Of a DNA stretch of 64,000 nucleotides, positions 56,601 to 64,000 are shown piece after piece; position 1 is the first letter of the stretch, and each line of letters opens with the position of its first letter. The notes under the pieces were generated by a model, which saw only the letters and a program-made list of their open reading frames with translations, was not told the DNA's origin and made no database searches. Origin of the DNA: Prosopocoilus inquinatus (Eukaryota > Arthropoda > Insecta > Coleoptera > Lucanidae); the NCBI GenBank assembly GCA_036172665.1, contig CM069877.1:18811001-18875000 (forward strand). The letters run 5' to 3'. The translations under genes and the position numbers were made by a program.

Positions 56601-59600
56601 TTAAATTATTTTTGTGTAACCAGAGAATAGTCTCTAATGTAAACACAGGTTGAGAAAAGTGAACGTCATAACATCTGCAAAAGAAGATTTAAATGTGTAG
56701 TAGTAAAGGAGTTCGCCCATTAGACCTGACCGTAATAGGACCGTAATAAGACCTATCCGGACCGACACAGTGAAAAAAAACATTCTTTCCCCATATATTT
56801 AAATGGGGTAACGCACGGTCTGAAGCCTGTCGGAACCGATACGGGCGTTTTTGACTGTGTCGGTACGGATACGGTCCTATTACGGTCCTATTACGTTCAG
56901 GTCTAAAGGGCGAACTCCTTTAGGCGTTTGCGATAATTGGAGCGGTACATGGATCGGAGTAGAAAAGTAAGATAGAACGAATGAGTTTAATGCAAGTAAG
57001 AGTGAGAGAATAGATTAACCGGTATACCGGCTGTTTCAAATTGGGTGTGCACTGAAGGGATCTCCTAAACCGTAAGAGATACAAATATGGTTAAATGGAA
57101 GAAAAGTTGCACGAATCAATGTCTAGCTCGTATTTATTAACAGAATGATTTTTTTATGTTTTCTTCTTGAGATATTAATAAAAATGTAAAAAATCGAATT
57201 GAAAGAATGAAGTCAAACGTTTCGTCTTTCCACGACCATCATCAGTTTCGATTTTTTAAATACAACTTATGTCTTTTTATTTTTCTATTCGATAACATTT
57301 TTTCTCCTGATTGTAACGGTATATCACACTTAATAGTTAGATATAAATCTGAAGCTTAAATAATACAGATTTTCATATGAAAATTTTATTTAATATATAA
57401 TTTCAAATTTCTAGTTCATTTTCTTAGCTATAGTGTAAATTATAATAAACTATTTAAAGTTTTTCTGTATCATTATTTTAATAATGCATTGCACTTGCTA
57501 AAATTAATTTTTACCAACAAATATCTATTGGTTCTAATATAACTTGCTTGATTAGTATCTCAGCTTTGGTACAGGAATGAGAAAGCCTAGTTTTTAATTC
57601 TGACTCGCACTGTTGAGTTAAAAGAAAAAGTGAATACTAATTATACTAAAAATATTTAGATATTACTGAATAGTGCCTTCTACAAATACATTGGCAGCTA
57701 AAACTTGACTATCTTTAATTTTTTTTTAAATATGGTTAAGTTCACTCGTTTTAACCAGTTGAAGTTTGGCACGTTATATCGGAACCACCATCCATAATTT
57801 AAACAGGATAAAGTAGGCTTTATATTTTGGACATTGAAACAGTGACTAGCATTAAGATAAATAATAAGGAGGAACTAAGAAGCCGAATATTAGATTCTAA
57901 CAGAAATGTTTCGCGAATTCATGTTCGACACGCTAGACAACACATAGGATTAAGAACGAATCTGTGTTTTGAAAGCAGTGGAGGCCATTTCGAGGATTTA
58001 CTTTAATTTATTTATTTCACAGTCATATAATATGCTTACACTGCTGTTTATTTGGTTTGTGTTAACCACCACATATCATTTAGTCAATATTTATTGACTT
58101 TTCCTCTTCCGACAACTGAATGTTAGTTGCTAATACTTAACAAATTAAAAAAGTGGTTAGGAATAAATTTACTTATTAAGAAAAACATGACGAAACTGTA
58201 TCAGTATTTTTGTTATTTATTGTTATTTGTTATTCCAACTTTACTTGAAAAAACGGTATTAAGTATTATACTCACTGAAATCACCAGACCACCTAATGCT
58301 ATCGATTAGAATAATAAAAAGATAAGAAAAGGAACAAAAAAATTGAAATTATGTATTAAATAAATTTTTCATATAAAATCTATTTTATTTAAGCTTCAAA
58401 TTAATATTAACTATTAAGTGTGATATATCATTGTAATCGGAAGAAAAAATGCTATCGAATAGAATAACAAAAAGACATAAGTTGTATTTAAAAAGTCGAA
58501 ACTGATGATGGTCGTGGAAAGACGAAACGTTTGACTCCAATTCTATTACTCTTGTTCGAAGCAGAATCAAAAAGTGCCTGTAGAAAGTTAAATCAGAATT
58601 CCAAAATTATGTATAATAAAAGAGATACAGAGAGAAAAAGAAAATCAATTTTTTCACATTTTTTATTAATAACTCAAGAAGAAATGAGAAAAAAATCATT
58701 CTCTCAATGGATACGAATTAGGCATTGATTGTCTTTGTGTCTCTTACGGTTTAGGAGATCTCTTCAGTGCACACCCAATTTGAAACAGCCGGTATATCGC
58801 TCCAATTATCGTAAACGCCATTGGATGCAATTCATGTTCCAATCAGACCAAATTTCCTTCAATTTAGAATTGGGGCTGCTAATTTAGGTAACGAAGCCCT
58901 GTGACAATTTCGATGCAAGAAGAAGTGTACCCGTCAGCCTGATGAAAGGTTAGCATTACAATTAGCATACCATATCATAACAATCCATAATATATAGGTT
59001 TTTATTTTATCAAGTTAACAATCGCAGTAAAATATAAATTGTTACAGATATGTATGTGTATCCAGGACATGAATGCAGAAAGATTAAATTAAAACGAAGA
59101 CTTAACCTGTACCCCACTCCATATTACCTATCGAGACAATTCATCATTTTAATAGAAAAGAAAGTGCAGAAGGTAGGAGCTCCAACTATGAAACAGTGTA
59201 ACAAGTATTGTTATGTGTGAGTGATTAACTGATTTATAAAATTTAAAAGTGATCAAATACAGCATTCTAAATAAAAATTGTTAAAAATAGATGTTTAATT
59301 TGCAGTAGATTTGAAGATATTCACAATGAAAGTCAAAAATAATGTGTACGGATAAAGAAAGAATGTATCCAATTACAATTTTTAAACCATTCTCATAAAT
59401 TATGAATGACAATGTATAAATAATGTGTTGTTACTTGCAGTTATTTTGCAGTTAAATATAGTAAATTGTGAATAATATGAGATTTGTTTTATTAGCTTAT
59501 CTGATAAATATCATAATTTAAGCATGATTTTCCGTTTCTTTAGGTTTTCTTACATTGATTCAGGTAATACATTATATTCTGTAAAGACTTGTAATGTATG

Positions 59601-60565
59601 TTATAGCATATTAGAGTCTTTGCAGAATATAACGTATTACCTAAATCAATGTATGGAGAAGAAAATCTAAAGAATTATTTAAATTAAAAAGCGCGCGTAG
59701 AATAGTGGTGCCATCGCAACAGATAAATACGTTACTAAGTGCTACTACGTCATATTTAAAAATTTACATGGCAATTGGCCCTCTCTCCTGTCAATTGGTC
59801 CGTGAATTTGTGATGTATAACTCTAACAATACATAAATAAGTTCAGAACAGGGTTAAGTGGTAATAATTTGAAGCCACGAAACTGTGGATAAACCACGTT
59901 CATGTGTAGTTTAGAGACACCTCTAAGGCATATTATCTTAATACATCTAGCATTCGCTATTGATTTAGCAGGAAAGAAAATGTTTTAAAAAGCGCTTGTA
60001 GATAATCAACCGTGTTTGTTTTTGCTTCCATTTTATAATAATGTTTCACGTGTATAACTCTTATAGTGAAGGACAGAAGAATATCGAAGTCTCTAACCGT
60101 TAGTTGTACAAATAGAAAATAGAACACGGAAAATATGTGAATGTATCCGAATGCGGGAATTTCAATTATTTTTCTTATTACAAACAGCTTGTTTATTGCT
60201 CCGCATTTTTGTATCAAAGACATTTAATTACAAAGCGCATTCTGGAAATATTAATTATAAACTGTTACTCAAACAACTGTCACTCACTTATCGGATCGTC
60301 TTCCCTTTTGATTACGATGTTTTCTTTGTTTTCTTCGGTGTCCGGATTGGTGTCGGCTAGCTTGTAGTCTTCCGACTTGATGATCTCGCCGTAATCGTCG
60401 TACTTGATTTTCTCCTCGTGGAAGGGAAACATCGGGTACTGCTTTTTGGTGGCCTTGAAGAAGCCGCCGGATATTTTGCCCTCCTGTTTGATGACGATGT
60501 CGTGACGCCCCTTGGAAATCACACTCATCTCAATGTCATCGTCCGAGTCAGAATCGACGTCGCCT
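53562..60565 (-). CDS. CPSF2: CPSF2 (CPSF100), C-terminal 327 residues in five exons
   Basis: Subunit of the cleavage and polyadenylation specificity factor, which cuts pre-mRNA 3' ends in the nucleus. It pairs with the nuclease CPSF73 but lacks its own active site. Exons: 60565-60288, 54501-54224, 54112-53968, 53902-53712, 53654-53562. The joined frame matches animal CPSF2 closely: KHDIV-like RHDIVIK, YPMFPFHEEKIKYDDYGEII, IPTKC, VQYIDFEGRSDGES (start of the RMMBL region), VDATSETHIYQVRL, ESELAWIDAQI, FINELKLSEFKQVL, and the C-terminus YKVRELLYEQYAIL. These cover the linker after the beta-CASP domain, the RMMBL motif and the C-terminal domain that binds CPSF73 and symplekin. The family is about 750-780 residues, so the catalytic-fold half lies beyond 64000. 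Introns are 5.8 kb, 111, 65 and 57 bases. No disruption is seen. Confidence 0.97.
53712..53902 (-). CDS. CPSF2: CPSF2 exon (C-terminal domain, second part)
   Basis: Acceptor TGTTTTAG before 53902 (long T tract), donor AGG|GTAAAT after 53712. Encodes LEPLSQSSSVPHETVFINEL, KLSEFKQVLSKNNI and GTIAIRR. Confidence 0.95.
53968..54112 (-). CDS. CPSF2: CPSF2 exon (C-terminal domain, first part)
   Basis: Acceptor TTATTTAAG before 54112, donor GAAG|GTGTGC after 53968. Encodes VRLTDALVSQLNFQKGKESE, then LAWIDAQIVIRDSQVD. Confidence 0.95.
54224..54501 (-). CDS. CPSF2: CPSF2 exon (RMMBL region)
   Basis: Acceptor TTGATTGCAG before 54501, donor CAG|GTATCG after 54224. Ninety-two codons: TEVTEIPTKCIALN, YIDFEGRSDGESLLKIL, LRPRRVIVVRGS and VDATSETHIYQ. 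The phase joins exactly to exon neighbours. Confidence 0.96.
54502..55137. other. CPSF2 intron, first part
   Basis: A family D fragment is seen near 54810 (GAATATCGGCTTAACGA). The patch at 54935-55075 is GC-balanced and unique. Otherwise nothing. Confidence 0.45.
55138..55495. mobile_element. TIR element family K, copy 2 (in CPSF2 intron)
   Basis: AAGTTGGTAGAGCTGGACTG at the left, ATCAGTTTTACCAACCTT at the right. Retains the GTGACGTCACGAGTAAC block. It lacks the palindrome present in copy 1. Confidence 0.75.
55538..56120. mobile_element. TIR element with TATTCGTTTTAGAT subterminal repeats
   Basis: AGGTATATTCGTTTTAGATG at the left is mirrored by AAAACGAATATACCT at the right. The 15-base motif recurs near 55589, 55639 and 56008. 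TGTCAAT lies at both flanks (55531 and 56123), probably a 7-8 bp duplication. hAT-like layout. The centre holds a smaller A/T-rich inverted pair (ACAGAAAAATC near 55780, TTTTCTTTTCTCTG near 55973). Confidence 0.65.
56163..56500. mobile_element. Putative element with GTAACCGG / TGACGTCACG ends
   Basis: TTACCGGTAACTGCTGATA and TGACGTCACG near 56165-56195 are loosely mirrored near 56450-56500 (CGTGACGTCATTACTGC, CGTAACCGGTTA). GTAACCG motifs recur between. Boundaries are weak. Confidence 0.45.
56704..56922. mobile_element. MITE with 67-base arms
   Basis: TAAAGGAGTTCGCCC at both ends (inverted), then AGACCTGACCGTAATAGGAC and its mirror. TA at each edge. It abuts the large foldback element at 56923. 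Confidence 0.8.
57210..57250 (-). ncRNA. Hammerhead-like motif in left arm
   Basis: Minus-strand counterpart of 58494-58536: CTGATGA, TG, GTC hairpin GAC, GAAA, CGTTT. Mirror copy because it lies in the inverted arm. Confidence 0.25.
58494..58536 (+). ncRNA. Hammerhead-like motif in right arm
   Basis: CTGATGA (58502-58508), two extra bases, GTC/GAC stem with a GTGGAAA loop, GAAA (58524-58527), CGTT. AGTC (58494-58497) can pair with GACT (58533-58536) as a distal stem I. Stem II is only three pairs, so this is weaker than the others. Confidence 0.25.
58820..59535. other. CPSF2 intron, unique AT-rich
   Basis: No element ends or frames recognised. Confidence 0.4.
59536..59675. mobile_element. 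Palindromic MITE in CPSF2 intron
   Basis: TTCTTTAGGTTTTCTTACAT and its mirror (GAAAATCTAAAGAA), with TTGATTCAGGTAATAC/GTATTACCTAAATCAA and AGAATATAAC-type inner pairs around an AT-rich loop near 59605. Confidence 0.75.
60288..60565 (-). CDS. CPSF2: CPSF2 exon (acidic linker, MFPFHEEKIKYDDYGE)
   Basis: Acceptor TTTTAATTTCAG before 60565 and donor ATAA|GTGAGT after 60288. Starts with the last base of a codon and ends with the first base of one. Encodes GDVDSDSDDDIEM (acidic), then ATKKQYPMFPFHEEKIKYD, then a less conserved charged tail ENKENIVIKREDDPI. The upstream intron runs past 64000. Confidence 0.95.
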
Positions 60566-61004
60566 CTGAAATTAAAACGTAATTAGTTGATTATGAGGCC
60601 AGAAAACACTTTTTGGCACACATCCTATAAAACATACAGTGTGAACCTTACAACATTGCACATAGCTTCCGTATAACTTCCTAAGTAAAACTTGTTTCTC
60701 TTGACGACTTGTTTCTCTTGTTTATTTACTTTTTTTCACTCCTGACGGAGCTATAAATCTATAGCGAAACGTTGAGTGTTTTCCCTTCATTTTTCTGTCC
60801 GGTTTGAGATTAAAAAACTTTGTATTCCTAAGTACAGTTTTTGAATGATTCAATACTGAATATTGAGTAGTAACCATAGCAACGTAATATTAAAAAATCC
60901 TAAGTGCAAATTTATACGTCTCGAGAATCTACCGTATGTCCATTTAAATTTTTGATAAATGTAGGCTAAGGAACATAAAACGCTTATCTCAGATCAGTGT
61001 TGGG
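60566..61004. other. CPSF2 intron upstream of the first visible exon
   Basis: Contains the hammerhead-like motif at 60737-60778. Otherwise no feature. Confidence 0.5.
60737..60778 (+). ncRNA. Hammerhead-like motif, best-paired copy
   Basis: Stem I CACTC (60737-60741) pairs with GAGTG (60774-60778). Core CTGACGGA is at 60742-60749 (one G more than CTGANGA). Stem II GCTATA/TATAGC has an AATC loop (60750-60765). GAAA is at 60766-60769. CGTT at 60770-60773 gives a two-pair stem III and a GUU cleavage triplet. It lies antisense within a CPSF2 intron. Confidence 0.45.
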
Positions 61005-61190
61005 CAGTAATTGAGTATAAAAAGTAACTGATTACAAAAGTACTCAATAATTATGAGTAAATGTACTCGATTAAAAATTTACTCACAGTGCTTAAGTATA
61101 AAAGTAATTGAGTACAAAGTACTTGAGTAGTAGAAGTAATTGAGTTTTTTTGTTATCTGAAATTGAGTACAAACCAGGTACAAACATAAT
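61005..61190. mobile_element. Solitary hAT-like terminus with AGTAATTGAGTA repeats
   Basis: Starts GTGTTGGGCAGTAATTGAGT, a widespread hAT-type end. AGTAATTGAGTA and AGTACTTGAGTA repeat over 150 bases. No mirror end seen. Confidence 0.5.
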
Positions 61191-61324
61191 GGAGTACCAA
61201 TAGAAATCCGTTATTCACGTCTAATAACATTCAGGCTTTTCCAAATGCTGTTAATTGTACGCTTACTACATGGTCTAAGCTTTAAAGTGAACGGACTTAA
61301 ATTTACTGTGGAAATTTTTATTTA

Positions 61325-61485
61325 AAAAAGAATTGTTGCAAATCGTTTTTGATTGCGGTGAATCCCTCGAGCATCCTTAAGCTTTTGATTTTGATTTTAT
61401 TTGCTTTGTCCAAGATGTGTGTATAGGTGTATAGGTGGACCTCTAAATTTTAACAATCCGTTAATAACTTACAGAATGCGCCCCT
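61325..61485. repeat. Fragments of families H and F
   Basis: 61325-61373 matches the outer part of family H (TTGCAAATCGTTTTTGATTG, CTCGAGCA) but lacks the core. 61430-61485 matches family F (GACCTCTAAATTTTAACA, ACAGAATGCGCCCCT). Confidence 0.6.
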
Positions 61486-61870
61486 CTGTCTCAGATTACT
61501 ACAGCAATTTATTAGTTACTTCAAATTACTTGACAATTTATGAACTGACAACTTGCTGTCCAATTTTCGTATTAAAGATTATAATGGTTTTCACTCCTGA
61601 ATAAAAGACGTTTGCTATTGAATCATATTTCGGCGATGCAGAAAAGGTAAATTGCCAATGGATATACAATATTCCTTCTTGCATGGAAGAATTTCGTGCA
61701 AAATTCCTCAACCTTGCATTCCTTAACGCAAATTTTAAAATATGGAAAGCTGGAAGCAGAAGACAACTGTACGCACAGCCGAAATAGTTGATGGCGTTAA
61801 TCAACGTATGACTTAAGAGCTAACCAAATCACTGAGGCACTTGTCGCAGCGTTATAGGATTCACACCATA
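61486..61870. other. No recognisable feature
   Basis: Overlapping short frames on both strands, none with known motifs. Confidence 0.4.
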
Positions 61871-62467
61871 CTGGGTGTCTCATAACATACGTTGGAGATT
61901 GAAAGGGCAGCTGTAGAACATCAAAATAAATTTTTTTTCTTAATTCGCTTTTGACCAAAACCCAATAATAAGAAAGTTACAGCAGTTTCTTAATTTCTGC
62001 TTTAATTTACACCTATAGCTTCTTAATTAAACAAAATTATTTCACAAAATGTAACTTTATTATTAAATAAACTCTAAATTTATCAAAACCACCATTCAGA
62101 AAATGTCTATGTTAATCTGTTTTCTAGTTTTGTTTTTAATTATTAGGCGGTGCATAACAACATGAAAATCCGGTTTTGGGCATTAAAAGAAAAAATGAAA
62201 TAGCCGCAACTTTAACGTGACTACATTTTTAAAATAGTTGTTTATTGTAAAGCAATGTTCAATTAACTCACAAATGCCCCAAGTTTGAATTTAAAACGTA
62301 AAATATTGCTACAGGGAGGAACTTTTACTTGTTAATTAATTTCACTTTAAGCTCTTGTTTTTAGTTATTCACTTTTTACCAAAAATTTATTAAGAAAATA
62401 GTTTTAATTACCGCTTTTCTTCTCTAGTTACCCTTTTAATCTCCTCTGTAGGTTATGAGACACCCAG
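61871..62467. mobile_element. MITE with 40-base TIRs and TA duplication
   Basis: CTGGGTGTCTCATAAC at the left and GTTATGAGACACCCAG at the right, extended by GGAGATTGAAAGGG/CCCTTTTAATCTCC. TA at 61869-61870 and 62468-62469. The end style resembles the DUF4817-type element at 12281. The interior has no frame. Confidence 0.8.
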
Positions 62468-62469
62468 TA

Positions 62470-62970
62470 TACGGTGCGTTCTTTATTTCAATAAGCCCAC
62501 TCAGATTCATCAACAGTCGTTCTTTTATTCTATACGTTGTTCACAACTTAAAAAACCATCACCTGTTGCATTATGTTGGTATAAAACATAAGTCCCCTAT
62601 AGAACATTATCAAAATACTAGTTGGCAAGGTATTTGAAGTTTCATGTCAAAGTAATTTGTCAATTCAATTTTACCATTAGATTATTTACATTTATATTCA
62701 TTTTAACGAGCCGTTCCAATTAATTACAGTTTATCTGTTATAAAATTGTTTGCGTACAATAAGGTAAAAACCATGAATTTATCATAATTATTAAATTTAG
62801 AACCAGGGATTTATTCCGAACATATAACCTTATCGTTTATTTGAAACACTTTCAAACAACAATTTTGTTACCAAATATTTAACTAGGTCACTGTTGCCGG
62901 TTGTATTTTTCACAAGGCAGTTACATGTTTTGTGGTCTTTTAATGTGTGAACAAATTATATTTGGTTTTA
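62470..62970. other. No recognisable feature
   Basis: AT-rich, probably CPSF2 intron. Confidence 0.4.
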
Positions 62971-63092
62971 TATCGTTTTCCACTGGCCGCACTGGTGTGC
63001 AGTCAGTATATCTCTGTTTCGTTTTATCACATGAAGCTGAACCGAGGTAAAATACACTCAGTACACGCTAGTGTAGCCAGTGGAAAACGCTA
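62971..63092. mobile_element. MITE with CGTTTTCCACTGGC ends
   Basis: TATCGTTTTCCACTGGCCGC at the left and GCCAGTGGAAAACGCTA at the right, extended by CACTGGTGTG and CACGCTAGTGT. About 120 bases. Confidence 0.7.
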
Positions 63093-64000
63093 TTAATCAA
63101 ATTGAATCACAAATTCATCATTCGTTTCAGTTGACGGAATTGTTTGAAAGTTGAAATCTCAAATCTAACCTCCTCTTTCAAACGTGAGTAATTGTATTCG
63201 TTTTTCTGCACTTTTCAAAAGTTTTTTGCACCAACTGCACCTGGGAAAATGAGATGTGTATAAATAAGTAGGAGTATAAAGGACTTAAAAGTCTAAAAAA
63301 TAGCACCATTCGTGTATACTTCAACAACGTTTAAATTTCTATGTCAGATCATTTAGATGTCAGAAATGTTGACCTCGTAGCTCCTTGAACGTGTATGCAT
63401 CAAGCAACGACATGAAATTTATTTTCTCCAGCCACCTAATATGGCATTTTTAGGAAAACACATGTTATTTAGTATGTTTACCATGTTTAGTATAGAGCAA
63501 GAGTTGGATCAGGTGATCAATGATTTTAAGAATGTAAATAAAGGTTAAGTCAACGGTCGGACCACATTGTTTAACCAATCAACGATTGGGAAAAGTGGTC
63601 ACGTGGTTTAATCAGAATTTTACTTAGTCTCAAAACAGTTTTTCGAAATGATCAAAAACGTAAAATTGTTATTACTCGGAAACTAATCAAGATTTCAATG
63701 AGATTTTTTTTACCTGGATTAGTTTCTCCTTATTGCATAATATCAATATCAGAAAATAGGTTATTTTTTTTAATTTCCCGAGAAAATGAATTTTTCAATT
63801 TTTAGAACATTTTCAAAATTTCACGTATTTCAACTTAATTTCAGAATTCAAGTTTTTTAGGGTGAAAACTTCAAATATTTGGAAAAAGTAATAAAGAAGA
63901 TTAATTACTGCTTCAGATACTGAATTATTTAGCGAAAATAACATTTTTACCTAATCTTTACGTTTTTGATGCAAGGTACTTTTTAAGAGAATTATTTTTC
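63093..64000. other. Probable CPSF2 intron; MITE family J fragment at 63543-63632
   Basis: 63543-63632 repeats the interior of 37652-37773 (GTTAAGTCAACGGTC, AACCAATCAACGATTGGGA, GTGGTCACGTGGTTT). The rest is AT-rich and unique. Confidence 0.5.

Larger units (their letters stand above)
56923..58819. mobile_element. 1.9 kb long-TIR element carrying hammerhead-like motifs
   Basis: Ends GGCGTTTGCGATAATTGG and CCAATTATCGTAAACGCC. The arms include CGGCTGTTTCAAATTGGGTG, GATCTCCTAAACCGTAAGAG and an inner block at 57205-57357 against 58380-58540. The left arm holds a 60-base insert (about 56947-57012) missing on the right. No transposase frame. Confidence 0.8.

Noticed and set aside
60280..60367. Plus-strand frames over the CPSF2 exon
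   Set aside because: They are antisense shadows of a strongly conserved exon.
1..64000. tRNA genes, CRISPR arrays, prophage or virus-derived genes
   Set aside because: I looked for the T-loop GGTTCGANTCC pattern, regular spacer arrays and capsid, polymerase or reverse transcriptase motifs, and found none.

Overview
This window is animal nuclear DNA, almost certainly from an insect, and I would guess a beetle. It is AT-rich, with introns and AATAAA-type poly(A) sites but no operons. It contains spliced exons of a conserved eukaryotic gene, a mariner relic, a relic transposase with a DUF4817-like N-terminus (a type common in insect genomes), and many short inverted-repeat elements. The species cannot be named from sequence alone. 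I saw no tRNA, rRNA, CRISPR array, virus-derived gene or bacterial-type gene.

Only one gene is secure. The minus strand from 60565 to 53562 carries the last five coding exons of CPSF2 (CPSF100), the cleavage and polyadenylation specificity factor subunit 2. Reading frame and splice sites join cleanly across all five exons, and a poly(A) signal lies about 50 bases past the stop. The N-terminal metallo-beta-lactamase half must lie beyond 64000. A second, unidentified gene probably runs on the minus strand: a clean 132-base exon at 24173-24042 (phase 0, beginning with ATG) and a possible 5' UTR exon ending at 47243. The first 900 bases hold exon-like signals on both strands that I could not resolve.

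The rest is a patchwork of mobile elements and old satellite arrays. Dated or bounded elements include a TA-flanked 3.1 kb element (7188-10270), a DUF4817-type transposon relic (12281-13453), a mariner with three nonsense codons (19844-21049), two hAT-like elements with 8-bp target duplications (21067-22300 and 30395-31025), a PIF-like palindrome (30121-30256), several long foldback elements (1933-2676, 17451-17686, 32082-32450, 41039-41764, 56923-58819) and many 100-450 bp MITEs. Degenerate tandem arrays occupy 15.8-18.1, 18.4-18.9, 36.5-38.7, 42.9-46.9, 48.0-49.5 and 51.6-53.3 kb.

The most unusual observation is that four unrelated repeat families carry a hammerhead-ribozyme-like core: CUGANGA or a one-base variant, a stem II hairpin, then GAAA. 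The best cases are at 60737-60778, where stem I and stem II are fully paired, and the two inverted copies at 42029-42072 and 42180-42222 inside an element flanked by a perfect 14-bp direct repeat. Most differ from the textbook core by an inserted base, so self-cleavage is a hypothesis, not a fact.
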